Positions 24,762-37,994 are shown, counted from the first letter of the stretch. The stretch is DNA of 64,000 nucleotides from Desmodus rotundus (GCF_022682495.2 NC_071389.1:178188056-178252055); one strand, 5' to 3'. Program-made: numbers and translations. The notes: generated from the sequence alone by a model not told the origin.

Positions 24762-26397
24762 GTATGTGTCTCTACTCTCCTATTTCCCTACTGACCTGAT
24801 TCATTTAATGGGACATTACAAATGCTAGATGTGTTAGAAACAAAGTACAATTAATATACAATCAAATCAAACACTGGTATTCATTTCTGTATACTTTAGA
24901 GTATAGAGTAAAATATGAAAAAAAATTCAAATTTTTGGCTATGGAAAATTACTAGCAAGCCTACGACGTGCATATTTCCCTTTGAAAATCAGGATAACTT
25001 AAGTGAAAAGCTGTAAGCCTCATGCCAAGGGGCAGTTAACTTTGGATTTTATAATTAACAGATATAATTATATATGTGTATTACTTTATGTTTAATCCAG
25101 ACCATAAAAATAGATTCTTAAAATGAATTCATTTAGTCATGAAGGTCACATGTAATTCTTCAAAAGTGCATTTCGGCTAAATAAAAAGTGTTTGACTTGC
25201 AGTAAAAATCAAGACTTAGTAGTCTCTGTAAAATGGTTATTTAAACTTGATTATAAACAATCAAAAGATGTTTAGAAATTGAACATAACTTTGCAAAAAG
25301 AGATGCCGTATTGATAAGAGAGTCCCGTGGCAGGAATCGTTACACTGTCTGATAGAAGTGAATCGAGTAACAGGGCAATTGTGTTCATTACTTAAATTAA
25401 GTAACTTTGGAAAGCTTGTAAATGTCAGACTGAGTATTAAGTGTTTTACATGCATTGCATCTCACATATTTTCATTCCCACTTTACTAAGCAAACTAGGT
25501 TGCTAGACACTAATTACTAATCACTAAAGATCGTACATGTAAATGTCAAAGCCAGACTGCATTCCAGATCTCATTGCAGCATCCAGTGACTCAATTATTA
25601 AACTGCATTTTCTGATTTAGTACGTTTTACTACCCACTAAAGCTACCTTCACAGAATGTGGCAGTGAAGGGATTTTCCTGGACATTTGCCCCAACACTGT
25701 TCCTCCAAAATGGTCTACAACACATTTATTTACCGTGTTTTATGTTTTCATATTTTAACCATTAAATAAATTACAAGTTACTGGTGTAAAGTATTTTAAA
25801 ATGTCCTTTGATGTTCTATTGCTTTTATTATTTATTGAGCACTGGGTAACTTTAGTGTCTCATGTAACATTTTTAACATATAAAATATTTCATTAAAATT
25901 TAACTGATCTCTCAGAACTCTACAATTATTCCAAATAAAATATTTGATAGCACCTCTTCTGTCCTTTGACCTAATAATTTTGAGTGTCTAAATACATCAG
26001 TTAATTGTTAATTACCATATATGCTAACACTACTCTTCCTCCAACTCTAGAACACTCAATCTTTAAACAGTGGATTTGGAAATTGTCATTAAATGGGTGC
26101 ATTGTTATTTTCATACAGCATTGTAGTTTTCACAGTTATTCTAACAGTGTTAAAATGTTTCAGTGGAATCTGACTTATAAGGATGTTATTCTGAACTATT
26201 TTATTCTTCACTAACTTGTTACTTTTCATTGCTTCAACCAGTAATATCATGTCAAACATAGAATATCATAGAATTATCGAATTATTCTTTGGGAAACATA
26301 TAAATCTCTAAGTCAATGAGAACAAGGCTTCATGTTGGTGAAATGCAAAGTGAGCACTATTTCTTATCTCACACTCCACCCACACTGCCTCTCCCAG
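24762..26397. other. Putative 5' intron of gene 2
   Basis: AT-rich and without genes; closely matched by 42,589-44,224. A pyrimidine run with CTCCCAG ends at 26,397, a possible acceptor for the leader of the start-codon exon. Confidence 0.35.
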
Positions 26398-26481
26398 GGA
26401 TCTTGTCGTTGTTCACATCACATATTAACCCTGAGGTACTGTCATCAGAGGCACCGTCCCTGACGTTACTCAGCTGCAGAG

Positions 26482-29400
26482 ATGGATCTCCAGCCAGAAA
26501 ACGACTCAGACCTGAATGTGGCTAAGGACTGCAGGAGACAGCAAAGGAAAGGCAAGGGCATGAGAAGCTCCGCTTTACAAACCGAACAGCAAATGTCCTC
26601 TGGGGAAAAAGACTTTCAAGATGCTTCTCAAGATCTTCAAGGGAATGACGAGAGCCATTGCAAAGTGGCACATTTAATAGACACAGTGTAACTGTTCTGG
26701 GATGTGCAGTTGGAGGGAAGACGTGTGGGGGAGAAGAGCAGGGAATTAGCTGACATATTTTTTCATTTGCGAAGATCAGAGCTTAAAGTTCATAAAGTTA
26801 ATATGAAATCTGAGGACTCATTTATTCAGACATTGTTGTAAGGTGTACTCTTTGACCAACAACTCATGGAGGATTGTATTTCCTGACAATGCTATATTCT
26901 GAGGGGAAGATGGCTGTGGGGGAATTGATTTGGGGATGGTTCAAGATTATTTATATGATTCCCTGTTCATTGGGGTTCTCTGTGCAAACTGTCCAAGCAA
27001 TGTCTCCATGTGTTTTTCTCTCGCTGCCGATGCACCACCACCTCCAGAGAAGCTCATGGCTGGGGTCCTGGGAGTCATCTGCCTCATCTTGGTGTTCACT
27101 GTAGCCAGAGTGATACTACTTCTTCCCTGTAAGTAAGCTTTTCAAATATTTAAGAGAACTTCTCACTTTAATGAATCTCCGTGCCTCTGAACATTTTAAT
27201 ATATTATGGAATAGAGCTCTTTTTTAAAGTCAGCATTTAGATAAATGCAGAATGTCCTTCTGAATTTGTCAAGTCCATAAAGAGAATGATTGTAGAGAGA
27301 TTGTACATCTATTTGTATATTTTGATTTCATTACTCAAACATATGCATTAGGAATCTAAAAGACCTTATTGAATAATACAAATTAATTCTTGAGATTGGT
27401 TAAACCAATATTTTTAGAAACCGTCAAGTGTCATCCAAAGTCTTGTGAGATATTCTTCCCCTAAATCTTTATTACTGTATCAATTTTTCTTGGTGAAATC
27501 AGTTTTATTTCAGATTTTGCTGCTCCTCTACAATGCACCAAATTTCCAACTAAGAAACTAAAATGATGACGTTTTAATTCTGTCAGTACCAATTCTTATT
27601 TTCAGGATCCCTGTAACGTTTTCTGGGTACCGTAGGACTGGAGAGGAGCAATGTGTCCACAGCAGCAAGGGTGGAAAAGATACATTACGATTTTCAAAGT
27701 TCTGTTTTTAGTACCGTTCATATTTTCTCTGTTTCAGGGAAGGCACAAATATAATATACTTTGTGAGGGAGAATATAAATGATAAAATATGGCAATAAGT
27801 GTTCATAAATAATGATTATAGGAGAGTAAATTCAGCTGAGCCACTGAATGGAATGTCATCCCATATGCCAAAAGACAGCAGGTTTGATTCCTGGTCAAGG
27901 CTCAAAGCTAGGTTGTATGTTCGATCCCTGTTCGTGGCATGTACAAGAGGTGATTCATCAATGTTTCTCTCTCGTATCACTGTTTGTCTCTGTCCTTCCC
28001 TCCCTTCCTCTCTCCTTAAAATCAATGAGCATATCCTCGTGTGACGATAAAAAATAAATGAATAAAATAAAATCACTTACCCATTGAGACCAATTGGCTT
28101 ATATGTCCTGTGGCTGTAAAAGATGAACAAATAACATTGCTGTGCTAGATAAAAAGTGGTTGCATTCATTGATGTCCTAGGCATTAGAGAATGGATATAT
28201 TTGTTTGTAGTTTTTTAATGTGGGCACCAATACTAGGGGATGAGAGATGACCTTTCTCCATGATGCGGATGTGAAATCTTCCTCCTTTATATGTATGTAT
28301 CAGCCTGTCACTGTGCATAGATATTATGCTGACATATGTATATCATACATAATGATATATATACATATATGTATGTCTATATATGTATACATAGGTTAAT
28401 TTTTGTTTTTTTAAATTAAATTGTGTTCAGTTAAAAATTCATTATTTTTATGTTCATCAGAGCCTCTAAACTCTTCATGATGTTATAGAATACAGTTTCA
28501 TTTTAAAGTATATGCCTATAGACTAAGAGCAAAATTGTTACTCTGCACAAAATTTGTTCAAAGTATAAATATCAGAACAATTTAGAAAGTAATTTATAAA
28601 TATATGTATGTATATATCCTATGTGTCAATATATATGTATTTGTATTATAATTGAAGTCATTCTTTAGGACACCTTATTTAGAAATACAAATAAATTCTT
28701 CACATTGATTAGACCAAAACTGTAAGAGATTGTGGAGTTTTGTTCTCAAGGCTTTTGAAATATTTTCCCCAATATTATCATAGATTCAATAATTTTTCTT
28801 GGTAAAATCAATTTTATTCCAGACTATTCTAATCCTAGACAATATTGTGCATTTCAAAGTAAGAAACAAAAGTATTATGATTTATGTAGATCGAATTTAA
28901 TTTTTTATAATAATTACTTCTTTTTCTAGCTAATGTAACACTGGTGCAGAATAATTCTTGTTTCTTGAATATAATATAAACTACATATTATTTTAACAGG
29001 GAAACTGACAGAGAACAAGACCGGGAACCAGACAACAGGGAACCAGAAAGGTACATAATTATTTTCTATGTTCCGATATCAATACAGTTCCTACCTTGTC
29101 TCTAACATGGTCAAAATTTATAGGGCTTTTTTTTTGGGCAGGGGAAACACAAATTATAATAGGGAGCAATAAATGTACATATATTGAATATAGAAAAGTG
29201 TATTTCTTTTGTAAAAATATGAAGAAATATTCATTTAAATTGACCATACTCATTGTTGCCAATTGGTTGAAAGATAATTTTGGTGTTCTAAAAATGTGGT
29301 TTCATTCATTGACATTCAGGACATATAGAAAATGGATAATTTTGTTTGTGTGTTTGCTTAATATGGGCATGTAAATTAGGGAATGAGGGGCTGGCCCTTC

Positions 29401-32400
29401 TCTGTGAGTGTGTGTGAGTGTGTATGAGTGTATTATGCTTTATATATGACAGTCTGTGAGGGTATATATATATTATGCACTAATGTGTCTATGCCTATGC
29501 AAATACTGAAATTAATTTTCATTTTGAAATTCATATTGTTCTTGGATAACAATACACCATCTTTCCTCAGCATATCATTGTGGTCAATGTCCACCAGAGT
29601 GGTTAATGTATTCCAACAGCTGCTATTACATCAGCACTGAACGAAAAACGTGGAATGAGAGTTTGACGGCCTGTGCTTCTAAGAGCTCTAACCTGCTCTA
29701 CATAGATGATGAAGAAGAAATGGTAAGATTTTTAATGTTTCCAACATGTCATTTAAGAGAGTATTTTATTTTATATTTCTGTAGAATTCATTCATATTTA
29801 TGTGTATATCTATAATTTATTATACGAATGTTAATATTTTATTATTGACTCAATAATATTTGATTTCTACTTTATGCCATCTATGTGCATTTGGTAATTT
29901 CCAGTTCTTGATTTTCATAGACAATCATGCTTCTATTAGGGCTGTTTTTTCCTAAACTTTGCTACATAATTTTACCAGGCATCACGGAGACTATAGATAT
30001 GATTGTGTGTGTTGCAAAGTGAAATTGCATCATGAAACAGATGTTGCCAGCCCGCTCCTGTGCTCTCTCTCATAGCGTCTCCTCCCTCCTCACCAACCAC
30101 GACTCTGATGTTTTATATCACAGATTATCTTTGCTTGATTTTGAACTTGATGTAATTTTCACTGCTATATTGTATATTCCCGGCATTCTTTAATCTATTA
30201 TGCTCAGGAGAGAGATGTTTTAATATGTGGTTGTTAAAATAATTATTTAATAAAAATCCTTGTATATGTCCTTTTTCCAAATAATATATCATATTTAAAG
30301 TAATTCACATACAATAATACACATAACATATAAATTGACATACTATAAATTTTATAGTATAAATACTATGAATGCTATCTTTATAATAATGTAATAATTT
30401 ATAAATATAGTTGTTCTAATGTTATATGTGTGTAATTGAAATGTATTGCCTTTGTGCATCAGACTGAAATGCAGGGTCAGAAATATATGTGTATGGAAAT
30501 TATCCCTGCACTTTCTAGTTTGCTGTGTAAATACATATTATATCCAATCATTTCATGATCCAAAACTCAGTACTACCAGGAATTTTAAGGCCGTCAGTTC
30601 TGATCACTTATATAAAAGCATCACTATGACATTAATAGGCATTTTCCTCATACTGATCGATGGAACACGTCTTTCAGGGCACAATTCACTGTGAACTTCT
30701 GTACTGTGAGAATAAGTGCCTGTTCATGTCTCTCGCCCATCTCTCCTGTCTGTTACCTGTAATTTTCCTTCTCAGAAGTGATTATGTTTTGGATATGACT
30801 CTGTCTGAATTTATGAGATACAAAGGACTTTCTTGACTGTTGATTACACTTTTCTTCTCACATTGGAGTCTTTCAGTGACCTGGAGTTATCAAAGTTACA
30901 GAGTCCAGTATCTCGTTTTGGGTGTTGGTGATGATGTTGGACATATTTCACAAGTTAGTCAAAGTTCATGAAGATAATCTACTGCATTACTCTTTATGGT
31001 TTATCTTCTTTCTTTATTGATGGACTTTTACATTTAGGTTTGTGATACTTTGAGAATTTATATTTTGTGATGCAGTGTTTGTGATACTGTGAGGCAGAGT
31101 TGAAGTTTACACTTTTCTACGTCATTGCCTAGTTGACGCAGCATAATTTACAGCAGATGACCATTTCTACACAAACAACTTTATACACATGGGTCTGTAT
31201 ATTTAAAAATAAGATTTAAGAAGATGGTTATTCAGTGTCTCTGAAAATTATTTTATGATCTTTTTCTGTCTCTGTCTTTATTCTCAGGCAATAATTACAC
31301 TGATGTCGGTTTAACTGTTTAAGTTCTAGAGGTTACTTAATATTTTATTTGATCCCATTTAAAGTCTCATAGTTTGCCATATAAAACATTGCCTTTTTCA
31401 AACTGATATATAAAAATGCTATAAAATTCAAACTATAACATATATAATACTCTTTCTGTATTTTCATTACAATTTTAAAACAACATTGCTTTGGCTGAGC
31501 TAGGGGGTAGTGGTGAGGGGGAAATGCAGACAACTATAATTGAACAACAATAAAATAATATAAAAAAAACAACATTGATACAGGCCTAGTCTGTGTACAT
31601 CAGCTGGTTAGAGTATCGTCCAAATACACACAGGTTGCTGGTGGCTGCCCCATCAAGCACACACAAGAAGATACCAAGGAGGAATGCCAAACTAAGAGGG
31701 CCTACTATCTGATTGCTCTCTCTCTCTCTCCCAAATCAATAAAAATAAAGTAACAAACAATAACATTGATTTAAAAGGGAAGTGAGTTAATTGGGATACA
31801 TCTATTTTTTTAAATGAAGAATGGCGAAAATGATTACCTACGTATGAAAATTAAGAGTAGCTGAAAAGCTTGTGCATGTTGAAACTTTTATCAAAAAGTT
31901 GTTAAATTGCCAGTTCTGAAAACAGCCACAACAACGCAAAGCAGAACATGGAGAATATAGTCAACAACATTCTAACAAATACGTGTGGTGTCTGATGGGT
32001 GCCAGGTCAGTTGGGGTGGTCACCCCTCAAGGTATACACAGGTCCAAAACAATATTGAATGTGAACTGTAAGAACAAAAACATTTTTTTAAAATTGCTCT
32101 TCAAAAGCAGTACCCTGAAAATATCAATGTCATATTTTTCTAAGGGCAATTTATTAGTGTCCAATATCATTCTCATTGTTTAATACTAACAAAACCTGCA
32201 TTCAAATTCTCAATGTACAAATAAAAAAACAGAAGAAAAATAATTATAATGCAGTCATTTAAAATATAAGGGTTGCCGTGACTGGTGTGGATCTGTTGGT
32301 TGGGCATCGTTCTGTAAAGGGAAACGTTATGGGTTCGATTCCCAGTCAGGGCATGTGCCTGTGTTGTTGCAGGATTGGTCCAGGATCCAGCATAGGAGAG

Positions 32401-33877
32401 GCAACCAACTGATGTTTCCCTTTATTTCTGTCTCTCTCTAAAAATAAATAAATAGAATATTTAAAAAATAATAAAATAAAATATAAAGGATTAGACTTTT
32501 GTTGTATATTCCCAAGCTAGCACAGTTGTAGATTTGTATCTCTCTTTGAAGTCTTGTGCATCTCACAGCCACATGCGGGGTTCTTCTCCTGACATTCTGC
32601 TGCCCTGGACGGCTGCTGGTTGGCTTGTTGGACATGCACCCCTGCACTTCCAACTGTGGCTTCAGTGCGATCACACCTCTTTGCTCATGAATTATCATTC
32701 CCAGATCTTTAAAAAGTTCATTAATATCCATAATATCAGCTTCAAGTTGCCTAACAGAAGTCTATCTCCTGAATAACACGAGGGCATCCTCTATAATTCC
32801 CTCATCCTGCACCTGACCTTGAGGTTGAATTTAGCTTTTCCAGAACACAGGAGTCCTTTCTGTTGAGCTCTCCTCAGCAATTCCACCAGATGCTCTGGCA
32901 CTGGCTCCCCACTCATGCAAAACACTCTTTCTCAGCTGCTAGCATTTGGAGAGTTGGTCAGTGATGTTGTGAGTTCAGCCACTAAGAAATAACCTGTATT
33001 TTCCTGTCATGCTGTTCACTGAGGGTGGGGGGAAGAGATCAAACTGTTCCATGGACTCCTCTGTTTCTTCGGCCCATTGTTTAGAATATTGTTGCTTCTG
33101 CTGCAGCTGTTGCCTCAACTCGGGTGATTCTTGAGCTGTTCCATGTTGAGTCAGAGTCCTTTACATTTCCACACAAGGTCATGTGATCTTGGATGTCGGA
33201 TATGCTGGGCTGGTTGGGTGGGGTCACCAACAATTCCTGAAGTGCAGGATGTGATTAATTGCTTATTCACTAACTTCATCAGATGTTGGTGGGCAGTGAA
33301 GTTTCCTTAGCCCTCACCTCTTCTTCCAACTGCAAGCAAACTTTATTTGTTTTTATAAATACAAATTAGTATACCAGCTTTTACTGAATTTCTCATAAAA
33401 TTTGTTTTCTCATAGAATTTTTGTGAAATTTTCAAAATAAATCCATGGATTGGACTGTCCCAGAGAAATAACAATAATTCTTGGGTGTGGACAACCGGCA
33501 CAACTCTCTCTTCCGAACTGTAAGTTTCTTTAGAACTCACATATTTTATTCCCTCACGTTTTCAAATCAGGAATTAATCTGAGATAAAAAGCAATGTGTG
33601 AACAAGTATATGAAGAAATATGTAAGTGTTTTTGTAGAAAAGTTTTAAGAAATATTCAGATTTAGTATGTAAATATTACTGTAAATATTTTGTTTATTTA
33701 TTACCTTATTAAGTTATATATGTCCAGATTAATGATTTACTTTCTCTGCATTTCAGATTTTCGAAAACTTCAGAGTTGGAAGAGAATTGTGTATTTTGGG
33801 AATTTGCCAGACACAATTTCTATTATGACTCCTGTTTAGAAAGAAAAACATATGTTTGTAAGCACCAGGCACATTAG
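26482..33877 (+). CDS. KLRC: Activating-type NKG2 receptor, B/A fusion (gene 2)
   Basis: Predicted type II NK lectin receptor. Exons: 26482-26664, about 27050-27128, 29000-29050, 29571-29722, 33416-33519 and 33757-33877. The tail lacks both ITIMs (ENDSDL and SSGEK at the aligned positions) and the membrane span holds an arginine ([10 protein letters not shown], codon 27,107-27,109), which in this family suggests pairing with an activating adaptor. Exons 3-6 are nearly the same as gene 1 (stalk sequons NKT and [18 protein letters not shown] end). Two points make function uncertain. One G is missing at the exon 1 donor compared with gene 3, which changes phase. The usual exon 2 acceptor AG is CG. 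Use of the second AG of the AGAG at 27,046-27,049 would restore frame and give about 229 residues; use of the first would frameshift. It may be a live gene or a recent pseudogene. Confidence 0.7.
27107..27109 (+). other. Membrane-span arginine codon of gene 2
   Basis: AGA codes arginine within an otherwise hydrophobic segment. Human NKG2C/E use lysine here to bind DAP12; the arginine is a variation on that theme. Confidence 0.75.
27636..27679 (+). pseudogene. Decayed type-B stalk exon in intron 2 of gene 2
   Basis: The frame [14 protein letters not shown] resembles the stalk of NKG2 activating receptors. Joining it to exon 2 makes a TGA at the junction, and the donor reads ATACAT instead of GTACAT. 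It has the intron flanks of an exon 3, so it is a relic of the type-B gene. Confidence 0.7.
27836..28064 (+). mobile_element. tRNA-derived SINE in intron 2 of gene 2
   Basis: Has 'ggtttgattcctggtcaagg' as B-box-like sequence, a CT-rich segment and an AAAATAAATGAATAAAAT tail. Shared with gene 3 (45,993-46,226), absent from gene 1, since it lies in the type-B block. Confidence 0.7.
28430..28450. other. Inferred fusion junction in gene 2
   Basis: To the left lies type-B intron 3 sequence just short of where exon 4 should be. To the right, sequence matching the start of intron 2 of gene 1 (8,370 onward) begins. The exact break is blurred by AT-rich repeats. Confidence 0.65.
31320..31345. other. 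Deletion junction in intron 4 of gene 2
   Basis: Sequence corresponding to about 12,200-13,575 of gene 1 and 49,475-50,885 of gene 3 is missing; flanks join near 31,333. Confidence 0.75.
31573..31752 (+). mobile_element. tRNA-derived SINE (bat type), unit 2
   Basis: Orthologue of 13,812-13,995. Confidence 0.65.
32273..32460 (+). mobile_element. Ves-like SINE, unit 2
   Basis: Orthologue of 14,516-14,712, with the B-box GGTTCGATTCCCAG intact. Confidence 0.8.
32500..33262 (-). pseudogene. STX7: Syntaxin-7 processed pseudogene, unit 2
   Basis: Same antisense retrocopy as in intron 4 of gene 1, here with the readable SNARE segment [19 protein letters not shown] near 32,730-32,675, followed by the same frameshift. 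Stops are shared with the other two copies, so inactivation preceded duplication. Confidence 0.85.
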
Positions 33878-34131
33878 CTTACACAAATTTTGTATAATGT
33901 TACTCTCACCATCCCTAAAGAGCACATTTCTAGTTTCTTCAAGAATTGTTTTTGTAAAACTGATTTTTAAGAAATAAATTTCAGCCCAGGTTTACTTTCA
34001 CCACAAACATAAGAGGAAGGTACTGAATTTCCCATGTTCCCCGTGTCCCCTGCATGCAGAGCATCCCCATTATCAGCATCACTCAGCAGATGGGACATTC
34101 GTTACTGAGCATGAGTCTGTACTGACACATC
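33346..34131 (+). other. Gene-conversion tract shared with gene 1
   Basis: Partner of 15,598-16,383; 785 of 786 bases match by eye, including introns. Confidence 0.8.
33973..33978 (+). terminator. Polyadenylation hexamer AATAAA of gene 2
   Basis: 96 bases after the stop codon, the same as gene 1. Confidence 0.55.
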
Positions 34132-36940
34132 ATGGTCACTTAAAGTCCATACTTTACCTGACATTTCGTCCTTGGTAGTGGAGAATTGTCTTAAAATCTA
34201 TATTTATGTTAATCTTTAAAAATATATATCCAGGTACATATTAAACATTTTAAATCTTCTGTTATTTATTAAAAGATATCAAGTATAAATTATGAATTAT
34301 AATATCAAGTACTATTATTTCTAAGTCTAAAATAACATTAATAACTTAGATACATTTTCAATATATTTTTCCCCAGCCTTTGAACACTGAAAATGAGGAC
34401 TGAATACATCAGGATAATAAGGTGTGTAAGGCAGTTGAGTCAAGAGGAAGAAACTAGGGATGATTTAAAGAATTATTAAGTATTTGGTGGGGATAGTGTG
34501 CAGAGAGGGGTAGAAGAAAATTGCCAAATGTATCAAAGGGTTCACTAAAGAAGAGTACCAAACAGACAAATGATATAAGACCCAAGGCTATCTCCTCAGG
34601 ATGGGTTTCAGACCTCCTGGCAGACAGTGTCACTACAGAACACTTTATGGCAGACACGTTCACTGGGCTGCTCTGGGAGAGTGCAGGCCCCAGTCTGCAG
34701 GCTGATGTGGGTGAGAACAGATCTCACACTGGGACTGGCAATTAGGACGACCTCCCTGCCAAAGTGTCAGCAGGCTGAGTCTGGAGAAAAGGAAACTATG
34801 GCTGTGACTAGTCACAAAAACTGCTGGAGGGGTTAATACCACAACAACTTCCTGCATGCATGCAGATGTCAACCACAGCACTGTCGCCAAAAGAGAGAAA
34901 ACACCATGAAGCCAGGAAGCGGAGTCCTTGCTCCCAGTGCCCTTTCCGGACAACATGTCAAGCCGGCTGACTGGAGAAAAGGTTGTAAGATCTGGTGCCA
35001 TAATCTCAGAAAGGACAATACGTATAGATTTGGAGCAGAGAGTACGAAACTGTTAATTGGCACTCAAGGTTACTGTGCAACAACCCCAAGGTTTCTATGG
35101 AAAAGCCATGTGACAATACTCCACCTGCTCAGACAACAGAACCAACACAAATATCTTCTGAATCTAATTAGTGTGTCATTATGGATGATTGTGGTCATTT
35201 TTCGGTAGAGACTGGTAGTTTCATTGAGCACTTCATGTCCTTTGATATCTCTTACATATCTGTTTTTTTTTCTGTACTGGATTTTAGTTATTTTTGAAGG
35301 TACCTTGTTTTATTCAATTCTTTGTCTTTCCTTTTTGACATTCTGAAGTACTATGCTGAGAAACCTACATTGAGAGAACAAAATACAATGTTAAAAATAA
35401 GAATATAAAAATTAAATATGATAACATGTCCATGTGAATTAAATATTAGTTATTGACAGAATGTGGGAAGAAATTTATTTATTTGACATCATTAAATGAC
35501 ATTTTTACTATAATTCAATTACAAATGGGAGAGATACCATATTTGTTTATTATGTGCAAAATAAATTAATAGTTCCTATACACTCATCTATTTGAATATA
35601 TAGTCTTGATACTCTCTATATTTATTCATTATGTTCATATGGAGGAAATATGTGAGTATTCAAAATTAATTTCATTTGATATATGTATACACACACACAC
35701 ATATACATATATTGAGTTGTATCTAATAGCTGAAGTGGTGTTACAAACAGCCCAGTTGTATTGGCATTTGCAAACAAGCATTTATTTTGCTCAATTTTTC
35801 TCAGTTACCCATGTGTGGTTTGCTTGGCTTTCAGTTGACATGGGCAGAGCATGCACGGGCTCAGCTCCAGACCACAGATTCGGGTCAGACTTTTTTTATA
35901 TCTTTTATTCTTTGAGCAGTGGGATGCCTGATATGTGCCCTTCTCAGAGCAGGGATTAGCCACTCTCCACAGAACTGGCAGAAATGTGCTACCTAATGCC
36001 TCTGCTCTGAACTCATAAACTGATACTTTCACAAACATCATATTAACCAAACCAGTCACGTGGCCAACCTTGTTTATTTTCTTCAAAGAATATTCTTCTC
36101 ATAGTGGTCAGAAAAAGAAATGTAGATTTGCTGAGAAATGATGCAATCTGCAATAATAGCCCTAGAAACACGTGCAGAAGGGAGGAGTGTGCCAGCAGTT
36201 GTGACCCCTGTGGGAGTTGTGGATCCCAGAGGTCAGAATAGGACATGTCCACATGCATTGCAGAGCCCATGTTCCTCACATCAGTTCAGTGCTGCCAGGC
36301 ATGTTTCCCTGTATTTTAACACAGTTAACTTAGAAATCGAGGGAGTCATCATTTAATGATAGAAATAGTTTCTCAGATTTAAAGTACCTATTGTCAGTAT
36401 AGGGAAACAAATAGAAATCACTAAACTTTTGAGGAGAAATCACCAAATGAAATGATCAGGAGAATAAATCTGAATAGGAAATTAGTCCATCAAAGCTAAT
36501 ATTCAAAAAAATGTGATCAGACTTCTTTGGATGATCTTGGGAGAACGGTGCCTTTGTGCATGTGGCAAAAGCCCCGTTCACCTCAACAGCTGCTTCTGTG
36601 ACATGAAATGACCCTGACTGCAGCATCATAGAGATTGAAGCATCTGTCTGAAATGCTCTGCCCCTCACAGATGTTCAGTGTAAGTAACAGAAAGAGAAAT
36701 AAATAACAAGCTATGAGAACGGAGAATGTATTTGAGACCGTATCACTTGTGTACTGTGATGATTGGTGGAAATTTGTCAACATTGCTAGTTTTTACATCA
36801 ACTTCATGTCTTCAGTTGAATATGATGTTCCCAGTGGAACCCAGTGATATTGCAGTGTGCTCCCAGATGGAGCTCCCAGTTATTCCAACTGTGTTCAAAA
36901 TGTTTTCATGCAACACTTATACTTCTGAACATGATACACT
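34132..36940. other. Gene-less downstream region, unit 2
   Basis: Collinear with 16,384-19,124. A short CA repeat lies at about 35,690-35,702. Contains no recognised gene. Confidence 0.5.
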
Positions 36941-36944
36941 TTAT

Positions 36945-37110
36945 TTTTATTTCAATTTTTCTTATTTTTATTTTTTATCATTGTTCAATTGCAATTGTCC
37001 CACCATTTTCCCTGTTGCCCTCCCCTGCCCTGCCCACACACCCTATATTCTACCCCACCCCCTTGTCCCTGCCCATGAGCCTTCTACTCATATATTTTAA
37101 TGGCTTCTGG
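36945..37110 (-). mobile_element. LINE-1 3' end fragment, antisense, unit 2
   Basis: Orthologue of 19,125-19,300. Confidence 0.7.
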
Positions 37111-37551
37111 CTTGCACCAACAATATTTAATCTGTCACAGTTGGAAGCTTAACCTCTGAAAACAAGGCATCAACAGGGCTATCTTCTCTGGGAAGACCAA
37201 GGGGAGACTCTGGACCACACATTTCTCTTAGTTTTGGGTGTAGCCCTGAGTCCTTGACATTCCTTGGCTTCCAGATACCTTCTTCCAACCTCTGCCTCTG
37301 TCATCTCATTGTTCTCATCCTGTGTCTCTGTCTTTGTGTCCAATTGTCCCTCTTCTCATAGGATAACATATGTATTAAGGGCCTTCCTACTCCAATATGA
37401 CCTTATCTTAATGCGTTTCCATTTGCAAAAGCACTATTAGATAAGGTCACATTCTTGGTCTCTTGTAGGCATTAATTCAGGGGTTTGAGGAGAGTGGAGA
37501 TGAGATACTAGAAAATGACTGAAAAAAACCATATTAATGTCTAAATCTTTT

Positions 37552-37760
37552 TAAAATTTTATTTATTTATTCTTAGAGAGAGGGTGAGGGAGGAAGAAAG
37601 AGAGGAAGACAAACATCGATGTGTGGTTGCCTCTCATGCACCTGCTACTGGGGATCTGGCCCTGCAAACCAGGCATGTGCCCTGACCGGGAATTTTACCA
37701 GCGACCCTTTGGTTTATAGGTGGATGTTCAATCCACTGAGTCACACCAGACAGGGCTAAT
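37552..37760 (-). mobile_element. Ves-like SINE, minus strand, unit 2
   Basis: Orthologue of 19,736-19,940. Confidence 0.8.
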
Positions 37761-37994
37761 GTCTAAATCTTTTGTCTGAGTATCATTGTAACTGGAGACA
37801 GTATTTGCTTTGGTGTTTGTGAAAACTGAATTCCAACCAGGTGCTTGTTGAACGTTGGGAGTCTGATGTGAAGGCTCTAAGAACAGAGGGGGAAACGTCC
37901 TGTCATAAAATCAGAAGCAGCAGTCCACTGAGAAGCCATGTCTCTATGACATGTCAAGTCTTTCAACATTCTTAGCACTTGAAAATATAACAAA

